Program-made: the position numbers and the translations under genes | Shown here: positions 52,265-61,139 of the stretch, one piece after another | Position numbering within the stretch: position 1 is the stretch's first letter | Layout of the letters: each line of letters opens with the position of its first letter | The notes under the pieces: model-generated | What the model saw: only the letters and a program-made list of their open reading frames with translations | What the model was told of the DNA's origin: nothing | Database searches by the model: none | Assembly (NCBI GenBank): GCA_001025035.1 | Contig: LCZK01000004.1 | Coordinates: 124,001-188,000 of the forward strand | Direction of reading: 5' to 3' | From: Actinobacteria bacterium IMCC26207 | GTDB lineage: Bacteria; Actinomycetota; Acidimicrobiia; Acidimicrobiales; Microtrichaceae | Length of the DNA: 64,000 bases

Positions 52265-54094
52265 ATGAATTTCTCCAGAACAAGACTCCTTCGCGTTACG
52301 GCGCCTGCACTGCTCGTTGTGGGACTGCTCGCAACGAGTTGTAGCTCGAACCAAGACGCCAGTTCGGCGCTGCTCGGGCAAATTCCTACGAACGGACCGA
52401 CTACTACCGTTCCAATCGGCGCCCCCACAGCACCCTGCTCGGGTGAAAATGGTGTGGGCGGGACAGTCCCCGAGGGTGCCCAACCAGGGGACTTGATTGC
52501 GGCAGCCAATCTGCAAGACGAGTTCGGAACCTCGAAGGGATACCCCACGAACGCCAAGGTCTGGCGAATCCTGTACGTCTCGACTGGCTTCGACGAGACC
52601 GACTTGCAGTTGGTCTGCGGCATGACTGCTGCCCCCGAGGGTGGTCCAGCCTCAGTGGATGGCGTTGGCCACATGCTGACTTGGGCGCACGGAACCATTG
52701 GCTTGCAACAGGCCTGCTTGCCCTCATCGAATCCGGTGACGGCCTTTTGGGGGAAGATGGCCGGCGGCATTGGAGCAGTCGCCTGGGGCGCTGGGCCTGG
52801 TGCTCGCGTCGGGAGCCCAGCGGATGGCCTTCTGCAAACCGCTGTGAATCGTGGTTGGGTTGTCTCGACCACGGACTACCAGCCAAACAACACCTACATC
52901 TTGGGCAAGGTTGCGGCGTCAAATGTCATCGACGCTGCGCGCGCCACGACACAACTCATGGCGAAGGAGTTCGGTCCCAGCCGCGATGCAACATTGAGTG
53001 ACCCACTTCCAACTTCTTATGACACTGTCTCTCTAGGGCATTCCCAAGGTGGCCATGCAGCCATGTGGACTGCCCAGCTCTACGAGACCTATCTAGCGGC
53101 AACTCCGAATCCGGCAGCAACTCCGCTTCGGTTGCGCGGGGCTGCGATCGAAGCACCTGCTGCAAACTTGCTGGCTCAACCCAAGCTTCAGCCCGGTGTC
53201 GAATTTGGCCAAGGCTTGGCCGACTGGGAGATGCATCGCTCAATCCAGCTCATCGGGCTTCCCATCGGTGCGCTCGAACTTCAAGTTGGACCGGCCCTGT
53301 TCTCATATATTTTTGGTTCATGGGCTCAATTCTCGGCCCGCGGAACCCCCTCCGAAAACGCCGAGTTTCCTGCCTTTCCAGCAGAAGCCAGCAACCTTGA
53401 TCTGAGCACGATCGCCACTGATCAAGGAGCAGGCACGATCGCTGCGATCATGCCGCTGTGCTTGAGTGGATCAGATAGCCAAACAGTAAAGAAGCTGGTT
53501 GCGCCGTATCGTGACGCGGCAACAAACAAGATGTTGACTCCCTCGCTGTGGAATCTGCCCGAGGAGTACAAGGCCGATCAGTTCTTTCCCGGCGGTGCCG
53601 ACAAAACCTGCGCAGAAGCAACCGAGCCGTCAATGACCGCGTGGTGCAGTTGGATTCGCTGGAATATCCCCGGCCCACTTGGCGAGAACCCATTCCCCAA
53701 GTTTCCGAGTTGGAACGGAACTCCGCTGCCGCTGATGATCGCCCAAGGTGCAAACGATCCAGTTATTCACTGCATCCCGCCTAAGGGCGAGTCAAAGGCA
53801 GAAGTTCCCGATGCATCGAACTGCATGAGTTCAGCCCTGTACGACACCCTCAGTACCGAGGTCTATTGCCCTGCGAGCGGCGACAAGGGTCACCTGCAAC
53901 TCTCTGCGTTTCGCAAGGACGGCCAATCCAGCCCGGCTGGCCACCTTGCGATCCCAGGTCAGATCGCAGCAGCAGGATTGCCCAAATCACCAGAGGATTT
54001 GGTGTTCACCGGATCGCCCTTGGACAAGTTCATCACAGCAAGTTTTGATGGCAGCTTGGAGCCGGGTTGCACCTCTGAAATTTTGAATCCCTAA
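52265..54094 (+). CDS. Secreted lipase-like lipoprotein (alpha/beta hydrolase)
   Basis: A 609-residue exported hydrolase. The N-terminus MNFSRTRLLRVTAPALLVVG followed by LLATSC gives a lipoprotein signal with the lipidated cysteine at about residue 26. The nucleophile elbow is SLGHSQGGHAAMW (serine at about 263), typical of the secretory lipase family. The late APIMLIAQG-like segment (PLPLMIAQGANDPVI) supplies the catalytic aspartate, and KGHLQLS the likely histidine. The start was set at ATG 52265 with GGGAG upstream; GTG 52241 with GAGGGG is also possible. It probably degrades esters or lipids outside the cell. Confidence 0.82.
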   Translation: MNFSRTRLLRVTAPALLVVGLLATSCSSNQDASSALLGQIPTNGPTTTVPIGAPTAPCSGENGVGGTVPEGAQPGDLIAAANLQDEFGTSKGYPTNAKVWRILYVSTGFDETDLQLVCGMTAAPEGGPASVDGVGHMLTWAHGTIGLQQACLPSSNPVTAFWGKMAGGIGAVAWGAGPGARVGSPADGLLQTAVNRGWVVSTTDYQPNNTYILGKVAASNVIDAARATTQLMAKEFGPSRDATLSDPLPTSYDTVSLGHSQGGHAAMWTAQLYETYLAATPNPAATPLRLRGAAIEAPAANLLAQPKLQPGVEFGQGLADWEMHRSIQLIGLPIGALELQVGPALFSYIFGSWAQFSARGTPSENAEFPAFPAEASNLDLSTIATDQGAGTIAAIMPLCLSGSDSQTVKKLVAPYRDAATNKMLTPSLWNLPEEYKADQFFPGGADKTCAEATEPSMTAWCSWIRWNIPGPLGENPFPKFPSWNGTPLPLMIAQGANDPVIHCIPPKGESKAEVPDASNCMSSALYDTLSTEVYCPASGDKGHLQLSAFRKDGQSSPAGHLAIPGQIAAAGLPKSPEDLVFTGSPLDKFITASFDGSLEPGCTSEILNP

Positions 54095-54162
54095 TCCGAG
54101 CTCTCACTGAAACCGGCGCTGCGTTTTCGGACTGCTTCGGTTGAGGGTTATTCTGAATGCGC

Positions 54163-54238
54163 GGGCCTCTAGCTCAGTTGGTAGAGCAGTGGACTTTTAA
54201 TCCATCGGTCGTGGGTTCGATCCCCACGGGGCCCACCA
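54163..54238 (+). tRNA. tRNA-Lys (anticodon TTT)
   Basis: A complete 76-base cloverleaf. The acceptor stem is GGGCCTC/GGGGCCC, the D-arm GCTC-AGTTGGTA-GAGC, the anticodon arm GTGGA-CTTTTAA-TCCAT with anticodon TTT, and the T-arm GTGGG-TTCGATC-CCCAC. The 3' CCA (54236-54238) is encoded. It is intact, and I see no duplicated 3' end nearby that would mark an integrated element. Confidence 0.97.
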
Positions 54239-54250
54239 CGTCTCGGTGCG

Positions 54251-54278
54251 AATCTGGGTTCAGAGATGAACCCGGATT
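54251..54278. terminator. Bidirectional hairpin after tRNA-Lys and the DUF5054 gene
   Basis: AATCTGGGTTCA-GAGA-TGAACCCGGATT forms a 12-bp stem with one G-U pair, 12 bp after the tRNA and 4 bp beyond the convergent DUF5054 stop. T-richness after the stem is weak on both strands, so termination is likely but not certain. Confidence 0.65.
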
Positions 54279-54282
54279 TGCG

Positions 54283-56388
54283 TTAGGCGCAGTCCCAACT
54301 CAAGCGGACTCTGAATCGGGCATCGCCCTCGGACCACATCGCAAAGTTGGTTCCCCACAAGTTGTTGTAGAGGCACAGGTCCCAGCCTTCAGATAGGTCG
54401 GGCTCAAACACTGCCGCCTGATCAGGTTCAAACTGAAGCAGCTTGAGCTTGCCGGGCGCGACGAGTGCAGCATCTAGAAATTCCAGTCCGATTCCCTCGG
54501 GGTGTACCACCTGATCTGCGCAATGCAGGTGACGGCCTCCCTGTGCCAGGACTTCGGCTGGAGAAACCCACTCATTCAACTTCAGCATCTGCCAGAGCGC
54601 TGGCTCGGCTACCTGCGGCGCGAACTGCCAACTGATTGACTCAGGCCAACGCGCTGCGGCTTTGTCGAACCACTGCAACTCAAACTCAACAGATCTGCTC
54701 TCAGGGAGACTGGAACCGCCGGCAACTACCTGCTCGCTAGGGCAGCGCAACGTGAGTACGGCTGAGATTGGCAGTGACACCGCAGCGGAGGGTGCAGCAG
54801 CGAACTCAAGATGTATCTGCAGGAGTTCTTGGTCGTTGCGAGTCCCCCGCCAGACCTCCACAACATGTGGGGACCACTTCGCAGAGGCTGCCCCGGAGCC
54901 CTCGAGACCGGGTTTGGTGTTGTCCCATCTTGCCCAGCCCATGTCCTCCTGAGTTGTGCCGGAGTTATAAGTAGAAAACCAGCGCTCGTAATCTGCCGAG
55001 GAATAGGTCTGCACGCTGAGTCGGCCAAGCCCGCCCGAACCCGCCAACTGCCGGCCGGATCCGTCGACAAGTTCAGCCACCGAACCGTCGGCATTCAGCC
55101 GAACTTGAAACTCTCCAAGTTGAATCGGGCTGCCGATGGGCTGCTGCACTGCAACCAAATCATCGGTGCCTGCTCGAGTGGGTGTGAGCGCGTGGATTGC
55201 GGCTTGAGCCGTGGCCGCATGACTGGGCCGAGCATTTCGTTCTAAGGCGGCACAAAACTGATCCAGATACTCACGCTGCTCCGCCCAACTCGCCTCGAAA
55301 CGCCTGGTGCCTGAGTCCTGCCTGATCTGAGCAAGACCGTCGGCATTCCAGTGGGCAAGCTCGGGCCAGTGGGTTTTCTGATCCATCCCCCAGGTGTGTT
55401 CCGCAATGAGAAGCAGCTCAGTCGAGGCCTTCGCTAAAGCTGGATCGCTACTACTGAGCGCGCTGGATTTGGTTGCGGTTGGAGAAAGCCACGTAGTTCG
55501 AAGCCGACAGACTTCACGAAAGGCCGCAGTTTTTTGTGGGTCACTGCCCACACCAAAAATCCAAGTGTCACCGATTTCTTGTTCAACTACTGGCAGCGGA
55601 TTTTGAGCCTCAGAATCAGACATGTCCCGCAGCAGATCAGCAACATCATCCAATCTTGCAGCCTGGATCTGAGCATTCGGGAAGCGCTCAGCAAGGGCTG
55701 CAAACCGCGCAATCACTTGTTCCAAACTATGGGGCCCAAGATTATCGCCGGTCAGATCAATGGCCACTGCCGCACTCGTGCCAGGGATGAGTTGAACATC
55801 TCCGTAGCCGCCGGGCTGATACATCACTCGAAGTTCAGGAGAGCCTGCTGCTGCATGGTCGCGCCAGCGAAACAGCTCGGGCACGCTCGGAGCAGCGGCG
55901 GCTGGATTGACGCCGATGTGTAAAAATTCCACGCCGGCCTGAGCGAGGACCGACACCAAACCTCGGGTGTGGCCAGGCACGTCGGTCATTTTTGCTGCTC
56001 GGGTCTGCGTGCCAAAGCGATCGTCTAGGCGGGCGGACAGGGTCAGTCCATGTTCCAACAGCGAGCGGTCGCAATACTCAGTGTGGAGAGTGAACGGCAA
56101 CGCATGCCAACACAAATCACCCCGTTCGACTGCGGCCTGCACTTCATGCCCGCCGGTCTTCGCTTCGGCATCTAGGGCTTCTGAAAGAATCCAAGAGCCA
56201 GTCGTCCAGCGAAATTGCTCTGTCCCCTCACGTTCACGCAAGGCAGATGCGACTGCAATCGCTCGTGGAAAAAACTCATTGAGGTAGCGCTGCCGAACAA
56301 CCTGGGCAAAATCAGTAAAGCCAACATCAAGATGTGTCTTGAACACCGCCAGGACCACGGTGACCTCGGAGTTCTGCTGCTCAACCAT
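54283..56388 (-). CDS. DUF5054 protein, glycoside hydrolase family 38-like
   Basis: A 701-residue protein whose N-terminal domain resembles GH38 alpha-mannosidases. The metal-binding His-x-Asp is visible in FKTHLDVGFTDFA (H19, D21), and a second Asp/His region in MTDVPGHTRGLVSVLAQAG (D136, H140). A helical middle domain and a large beta-rich C-terminal domain follow, as in GH38. DUF5054 members have no assigned substrate. Start ATG 56388 overlaps the mauE-like stop by 8 bp; the longer frame is inside that gene. It is probably cytoplasmic, since no signal peptide is seen. Confidence 0.82.
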   Translation of the reverse strand: MVEQQNSEVTVVLAVFKTHLDVGFTDFAQVVRQRYLNEFFPRAIAVASALREREGTEQFRWTTGSWILSEALDAEAKTGGHEVQAAVERGDLCWHALPFTLHTEYCDRSLLEHGLTLSARLDDRFGTQTRAAKMTDVPGHTRGLVSVLAQAGVEFLHIGVNPAAAAPSVPELFRWRDHAAAGSPELRVMYQPGGYGDVQLIPGTSAAVAIDLTGDNLGPHSLEQVIARFAALAERFPNAQIQAARLDDVADLLRDMSDSEAQNPLPVVEQEIGDTWIFGVGSDPQKTAAFREVCRLRTTWLSPTATKSSALSSSDPALAKASTELLLIAEHTWGMDQKTHWPELAHWNADGLAQIRQDSGTRRFEASWAEQREYLDQFCAALERNARPSHAATAQAAIHALTPTRAGTDDLVAVQQPIGSPIQLGEFQVRLNADGSVAELVDGSGRQLAGSGGLGRLSVQTYSSADYERWFSTYNSGTTQEDMGWARWDNTKPGLEGSGAASAKWSPHVVEVWRGTRNDQELLQIHLEFAAAPSAAVSLPISAVLTLRCPSEQVVAGGSSLPESRSVEFELQWFDKAAARWPESISWQFAPQVAEPALWQMLKLNEWVSPAEVLAQGGRHLHCADQVVHPEGIGLEFLDAALVAPGKLKLLQFEPDQAAVFEPDLSEGWDLCLYNNLWGTNFAMWSEGDARFRVRLSWDCA

Positions 56389-56887
56389 GCTCCGTCTCCA
56401 AGAACAGAATGCCGATCGTGCCAAGCACAACGCAGACCAACAGCACTGCATTCGAAATCAGAGTTTCCGACAAACCCTCTGCAACACCCGGAACGCCAAA
56501 AAGTGCAGCAGCAACGGCCACACAGGCTGATCCCAGATTGATTCCTAGGTGGAGCCGAGTCGGTGGACCGGAGCGTGATCCGAAACAACCGCAGCTCGTT
56601 AGGGATGCCCGCCGAGCAGCTATCAACAGAAGTGAGAATCCAAAATATGCAGCAGCTATTGCCACCGCTAGGACCACCCCGCCAGCGACAAGCCCAGCAA
56701 AGCCCGAGAGCAATTCTACCCACCCAATAATCCGCGCCATGTTCCTAGCTGAGCGTTCGCTCGCAGCTAGAGGAACCCGCAACTGCACCAAAACTCCTGC
56801 CAATGCAGTTGGATCGAGCAGTTTGGTTGCTCCAGCGGCTACGAGAACGAGACAAATCACCCAAAACGCCCCGGCTACAAGTGTCAC
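56381..56887 (-). CDS. MauE-family membrane protein
   Basis: A 168-residue protein with four transmembrane helices in the MauE/DoxX-like family. The cytoplasmic-side motif SCGCFGSRSGPP after helix 3 is the MauE hallmark, with two cysteines spaced by one residue. Family members help disulfide formation or electron supply in maturation of periplasmic proteins such as methylamine dehydrogenase. No such enzyme is in the window. The start is GTG 56887. It is coupled to the DUF5054 gene. Confidence 0.85.
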   Translation of the reverse strand: MTLVAGAFWVICLVLVAAGATKLLDPTALAGVLVQLRVPLAASERSARNMARIIGWVELLSGFAGLVAGGVVLAVAIAAAYFGFSLLLIAARRASLTSCGCFGSRSGPPTRLHLGINLGSACVAVAAALFGVPGVAEGLSETLISNAVLLVCVVLGTIGILFLETEHG

Positions 56888-57020
56888 CTAGCTCAGCGTA
56901 CAGATCTGAGCGGACAGAGCTGAACTGCGCCACAATGGCAACCTAGTGTCATAGATGTACCAGAAATATTTTTGGCGGGTGTCAACCTAGAACGACTCCC
57001 AACCGTTGAAGAGGCATGTT

Positions 57021-57578
57021 GTGGAAAAGTCAGCAGATGAAAGCGGGTTTAGAAGCTTCTACGAGCGCCTCCAACCCCGCGCCGTCTCTGTTGCTCGCCG
57101 ACTACTCGGAGATTCCGCTCTGGCCGAAGACACCGCTGCAGAGGCGTTCGCCCGTGCCTATGCCAGATGGGAAAAAGTTCGACAGCACCCCAACCCAGAT
57201 GCCTGGCTTTTGCGGGTGGTGGGCAACATCGCAGTTGATTACCTTCGCAGGGATAGCCGCAAACCACTGCTCGGCGTTGATCCGGTTCGCACCGATCCCT
57301 CTGGCGATGCAGCAGCGCTACGAATCGACCTTACCGACGCAATGCAACATCTCTCTGGGCGCCAACAAGAGGTCATCGTGCTTCGCTATCTGATCGACCT
57401 GCCAGAAGAAGAAGTCGCTGCGGCTCTGGGAATGTCGAACGGTTCAGTCAAGACCCACTTGCACCGAGCTACCACCAAGCTCCGCACTCGCATGACTCCG
57501 CAGCCCACTGTGCCAGCCCCAACCACTGCGCCAGCCCCGGCTACTAGCGCATCACAGAACGGAGCGACTGATGCCTAA
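57021..57578 (+). CDS. RNA polymerase ECF sigma factor
   Basis: A 185-residue extracytoplasmic-function sigma factor. Region 2 is GFRSFYERLQPRAVSVARRL, then LAEDTAAEAFARAYARW and DAWLLRVVGNIAVDYLRR; region 4 is LSGRQQEVIVLRYLIDLPEE, then VAAALGMSNGSVKTHLHRA. The tail is Pro/Ala-rich. I chose GTG 57021 because AGAGG lies six bases upstream; TTG 57006 is in frame. CAACC (56983-56987) and CGTT (57004-57007) at 16 bp form an ECF-type promoter pattern that would fit autoregulation but would put the transcript start past the ribosome site, so this is tentative. Confidence 0.9.
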   Translation: MEKSADESGFRSFYERLQPRAVSVARRLLGDSALAEDTAAEAFARAYARWEKVRQHPNPDAWLLRVVGNIAVDYLRRDSRKPLLGVDPVRTDPSGDAAALRIDLTDAMQHLSGRQQEVIVLRYLIDLPEEEVAAALGMSNGSVKTHLHRATTKLRTRMTPQPTVPAPTTAPAPATSASQNGATDA

Positions 57579-58293
57579 GAACGATCCGCAGAGCTATCCG
57601 GCCGTGGGTGATGATGCCAGGTTCGATGCCATTGTGAAGCGTGGAACTGCAATGCGGCGAGGCCGCAACACCAAGCGAGCCGCCACCTTCGGCAGTTTGG
57701 GAATTATGGCAGCCGCCATTGCCGTCTTTGCGCTCGTTGATACTTCAGAGCCGTCTCAGGCCTCGCAGGTTTTTGCCGATAGCGCCGAGGTCGCACCTAC
57801 TACTGCTCCAACCCGAGCACTCAGCGAGCCAGGGCCACTCAGCTTGAGCATCGAACAGACTCCGTCTGGCGCAACAATTACCTTGCTTGATCCCTCTGCT
57901 GCTGTGGCCGTGGCGGGAGAACCACCAGCGCAACAATGCGTCACCGTCACGCTGCGCGCTGCAGGCTCGGGTGCGACAGGAGTGGTCCTAGCCGAAGGCT
58001 TCACGTGTAGCGACGGCCCTGCTGCTGCGGTGACCGAGGTCCCCCTCATTGCAGCAGTTGACGGAGTCCAAGTTGGTTGTGCCGCAACTGCGATTCGCAC
58101 GGATGCAACGCCCGACCTGACAGAACCGCTCGACTCGACCTTTGCAGTCTCGCTTCCTGCTGGCATGAGTTCAGGGAACTATCAGATTACTGCCGAGGCA
58201 GTTTCTGGACTTGGAGACGGCTGTGCGGGATCTGCAGAGGGTTCTAGCGAGTCCGAGCACTCAGCCCTGGCCGCGGGCAGCTTTGCGCTCTAA
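57571..58293 (+). CDS. Single-pass membrane protein, probable partner of the ECF sigma factor
   Basis: A 240-residue protein overlapping the sigma gene by 8 bp. It has a short cytoplasmic N-terminus (about 36 residues, basic near the membrane: RRGRNTKRAA), one helix at about 37-57, and an exported Ala/Thr/Pro-rich region of about 180 residues with two cysteine pairs. The layout and coupling fit an anti-sigma factor or sigma-controlled surface protein. The zinc anti-sigma motif (H-x3-C-x2-C) is absent. Confidence 0.65.
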   Translation: MPKNDPQSYPAVGDDARFDAIVKRGTAMRRGRNTKRAATFGSLGIMAAAIAVFALVDTSEPSQASQVFADSAEVAPTTAPTRALSEPGPLSLSIEQTPSGATITLLDPSAAVAVAGEPPAQQCVTVTLRAAGSGATGVVLAEGFTCSDGPAAAVTEVPLIAAVDGVQVGCAATAIRTDATPDLTEPLDSTFAVSLPAGMSSGNYQITAEAVSGLGDGCAGSAEGSSESEHSALAAGSFAL

Positions 58294-58351
58294 CAAGAGT
58301 CACTAGCCGCAATCACCCTGAGGGGCATCAGTCTCGTGCCAAGCTCTGTCA

Positions 58352-60028
58352 GTGAGCAGCGAGGATACAAACAAGGATCAGGCTCCAGCCTCAGAAGACC
58401 TTGCCCCAGCAGATCTCGCCCCAGCAGACCTCACTGCAGAAGACCTCGCCCCAGAAGATCTCGCTCCTGAAGGTGACCCTGCACCAGAGAAACTGTCGCT
58501 CGCTGAGAAGTCCGCACGGGCTTGGACCACCGCCCTGTTTCGAGCTGCCCGATGGGCAGACGCACGGGATCGACCGCACCCGGTAGCGGCTGATGGCGCG
58601 ATCGACCCAGAGGCCGATCCCGATGCCATCGTCGGTGCCGAATTGCGAGTCCTCCGCTCGCTTGATCCCGACCTAGTTGACTTGCCTACGCTCGAAGAGT
58701 CGGGGCCACTGACCGCCGATCAAGTTGACCCCACGTTGATCAGCGCTGCCATTGCTGGTGCAAGCGTCGGCGCTAGCGCAGTAGTAGAAGTTTCTGGTCC
58801 TGGGGCTACGGCCTCGGCTTGGGCAGTGGCAAAGGCAGCGCTGAGCATTGTCGGAGCCCCCGTCACCGTCCCGACCATGACTGTGGCAGCACTCCGGACT
58901 GCAAAAATCACGCGGACCAGAATTGAGCTGTACCCCGAGCACCTGCATGCTCTCGCTCAAGGTAACAAGTCACCGCTGCCGCTGACTCGAGTGGCGCAGA
59001 GGCCAGCAAGCAACCGGTATCTGATTACTTCTGATCTACACCGTTGCATTCCTGGTCGACTGGACTGGCCAGAACGCCAAGGCACCAAAGAGCTGTACCA
59101 AGAAGTCCTCACCGGATACGCAGATCAGGATTGGAACCTGATTGAGAACGGCGATGTTGAGGATTTTTGGATGGTCGGAGGTTCAACCTGGGGTGCGGTC
59201 TACGACGTTGCATATCTCACCGGGGCTGTTGGACCGAGCCGAGAAGAATCGCGTCGAACCATCCTGAGAGAGCAACTCGATCGCATTGTTGAAAACAATG
59301 AAGAGATCTATTCCCTACTCCGAGACAGATTCTGCGCACAGGGCCGTTACCTGCGCACCATGGGAAACCACGACGATGCCTATACCGACCCCAAGATGGT
59401 CGACTACCTGACAGCGGCTCACTTACCTGGGGCAGAAGTGGTCGACACTGTCTTGTTGTGTGCGCAGGGGTCTGAGCCAAGCACTGATATTTCAGATGTG
59501 TCAGCAGTGATTTCCCATGGCCACCTGACTGACTCATGGAACGGGCCTGGGTTCGCACCTCTTGGCCGATCCATAACTTGGTTGATTACTGGCCTCGATG
59601 ACCTGCCGAAGATCCCGAAAGCCGGAGGCCTTCCCGATGAGCAAGGTTTGGCACGGTTGCTCGGCGGACGAGCTCGAAATCGGCTCATTACTGTCGATCC
59701 TCGGTACGGCGGGAACCGCAGATTCGACAGCTTGGATGAGGAACGACTGTTTTCGCGCCTCGACGCCTGTCCGCCCGATAGCGGCGAGTGGCCTTGGCTG
59801 ATCTTTGGCCACACCCACTTCCCCATGCTCTGGCCGCAAAATGCCGAAGGCCACAAAGTGAAGTACGCCAATTCTGGTTGCGGAGTCCTTGATCAGGCCA
59901 TGACCTGTTTGGAATGGGACTCAAGTGATGAACAGAACCCACTCCGTCTCATCATCTGGCTAGCTGACCCAAACGGGGCTCGCAGGATTGAACTCATTCC
60001 TGACGGACCTACGCTGCGTACTGCCTAG
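58352..60028 (+). CDS. Calcineurin-like metallophosphoesterase with N-terminal repeat region
   Basis: A 558-residue protein with the five metallophosphoesterase motifs in order: D-x-H in TSDLHRCIPG, GDVEDF, the diagnostic MGNHDDA, ISHGHLTDS and IFGHTHFPM. They lie in the C-terminal two thirds. Residues 14-47 are a tandem AxxDL pentapeptide series (DLAPADLAPADLTAEDLAPE), encoded by near-identical 15-base units, and may be disordered. Residues 120-180 are Ala/Val/Gly-rich and could associate with the membrane. The substrate is unknown. The start is GTG 58352. It is tail-to-tail with dut with no gap. Confidence 0.85.
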   Translation: MSSEDTNKDQAPASEDLAPADLAPADLTAEDLAPEDLAPEGDPAPEKLSLAEKSARAWTTALFRAARWADARDRPHPVAADGAIDPEADPDAIVGAELRVLRSLDPDLVDLPTLEESGPLTADQVDPTLISAAIAGASVGASAVVEVSGPGATASAWAVAKAALSIVGAPVTVPTMTVAALRTAKITRTRIELYPEHLHALAQGNKSPLPLTRVAQRPASNRYLITSDLHRCIPGRLDWPERQGTKELYQEVLTGYADQDWNLIENGDVEDFWMVGGSTWGAVYDVAYLTGAVGPSREESRRTILREQLDRIVENNEEIYSLLRDRFCAQGRYLRTMGNHDDAYTDPKMVDYLTAAHLPGAEVVDTVLLCAQGSEPSTDISDVSAVISHGHLTDSWNGPGFAPLGRSITWLITGLDDLPKIPKAGGLPDEQGLARLLGGRARNRLITVDPRYGGNRRFDSLDEERLFSRLDACPPDSGEWPWLIFGHTHFPMLWPQNAEGHKVKYANSGCGVLDQAMTCLEWDSSDEQNPLRLIIWLADPNGARRIELIPDGPTLRTA

Positions 60029-60466
60029 CTATCGGCCGGTGTGGCCAAACCCACCTTGGCCACGGTCGGATTCATCAAGTTCTTCGACTTCAATAAAGTC
60101 CACATGTTCCACTGCTTGAATCACCAACTGCGCAATTCGCTCGCCACGCAGAATCTCAAACGGCTCAGATGGGTCTGTGTTGATCAACAAGACTTTGAGC
60201 TCTCCGCGGTAACCGGAATCAATCAGACCGGGAGTGTTCAGACAAGTCACTCCATGCTTCAAGGCAAGACCGCTTCGAGGTTGAACAAACCCCGCATAAC
60301 CCTGCGGGATTGCCACCGCTATTCCAGTAGGAATCAGGGCTCTCCCACCGCTCGGGCTGAGCGTGATTGCTTCACGAGCACGTAAATCAATCCCCGCATC
60401 ACCCGGTTTGGCATATTCGGGAAGCGGCAATTCTGGGTCAAGTCGAACAACGGGTACCTGCAGCAC
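60029..60466 (-). CDS. dut: dUTP diphosphatase (dUTPase)
   Basis: A 145-residue trimeric dUTPase that hydrolyses dUTP to dUMP and pyrophosphate. Motifs are PGDAGIDL (motif 1), [20 protein letters not shown] (motifs 2 and 3 with the catalytic aspartate), [12 protein letters not shown] and [10 protein letters not shown]. The glycine-rich C-terminal arm that closes the site is GGFGHTGR. Length is normal. The coding end meets the metallophosphoesterase end at 60028/60029. Confidence 0.96.
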   Translation of the reverse strand: MLQVPVVRLDPELPLPEYAKPGDAGIDLRAREAITLSPSGGRALIPTGIAVAIPQGYAGFVQPRSGLALKHGVTCLNTPGLIDSGYRGELKVLLINTDPSEPFEILRGERIAQLVIQAVEHVDFIEVEELDESDRGQGGFGHTGR

Positions 60467-60548
60467 GCCGCCGAGGATAGCGGGTCACCGGAACCACAAA
60501 TGTGCCAAGACTTTCCGCTTAGTGCCGCGATGACCGTACTGTGGGGAG

Positions 60549-61139
60549 ATGCTCGCATGGATGGATCTAGAGATGACCGGCCTTGATGCAACCAAGAATG
60601 TGATCGTAGAGATCGCAACCTTGATTACGGATGATGAACTCAACATCATCGCCGAAGGCCCCGATCTGGTTATTCATGCAACCGAAGAAGAGCTCGCCCT
60701 GATGGACGAGGTGGTCGTCGACATGCATGCGCGCAGCGGGTTGACCAATGAAATCCGAGCCTCCGTGATTACCCTTGAAGAGGCCGGGGCAGCGACCCTC
60801 GCGTTTATTCAGACGCATATCCCCGAGCCACGAACAGTGCCGCTTTGCGGAAACTCAATCGGAATGGACCGCAGGTTCCTGACGGCCTACTTGCCCGAGA
60901 TTGAGGAGTACCTTCACTATCGCTCCATTGACGTCTCGACCATCAAGGAACTTGCTCGACGTTGGTACCCAGAGGACCTGAAGGAGTACACAAAGTCGGC
61001 CTCGGCACACCGTGCGATGGACGACATCAAAGAGTCGCTCGAAGAGATGCGCTACTGGCGCAAGCGAGTGTTTCGAGCACAGACTGCAGCCGCTGAATCA
61101 GCTGCACCAGAAACAACTTCGAATACTCCTGAAGGATGA
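60549..61139 (+). CDS. orn: Oligoribonuclease
   Basis: A 196-residue DEDDh exonuclease that degrades 2-5-nucleotide RNAs and, in many bacteria, pGpG from c-di-GMP breakdown. The motifs are WMDLEMTGLD (ExoI), FLTAYLPEIEEYLHYRSIDV (ExoII) and HRAMDDIKESLEEM (ExoIII). TACTGT lies six bases before the ATG, so the mRNA may be leaderless. A 22-residue Ala/Glu/Thr tail follows the domain. Its pGpG role is of interest because an RsiG-like c-di-GMP effector is encoded at 45468. Confidence 0.95.
   Translation: MLAWMDLEMTGLDATKNVIVEIATLITDDELNIIAEGPDLVIHATEEELALMDEVVVDMHARSGLTNEIRASVITLEEAGAATLAFIQTHIPEPRTVPLCGNSIGMDRRFLTAYLPEIEEYLHYRSIDVSTIKELARRWYPEDLKEYTKSASAHRAMDDIKESLEEMRYWRKRVFRAQTAAAESAAPETTSNTPEG

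Noticed and set aside
54163-54238. tRNA-Lys as an attachment site for an integrated element
   Set aside because: No integrase is nearby and I found no second copy of the tRNA 3' end within the window.
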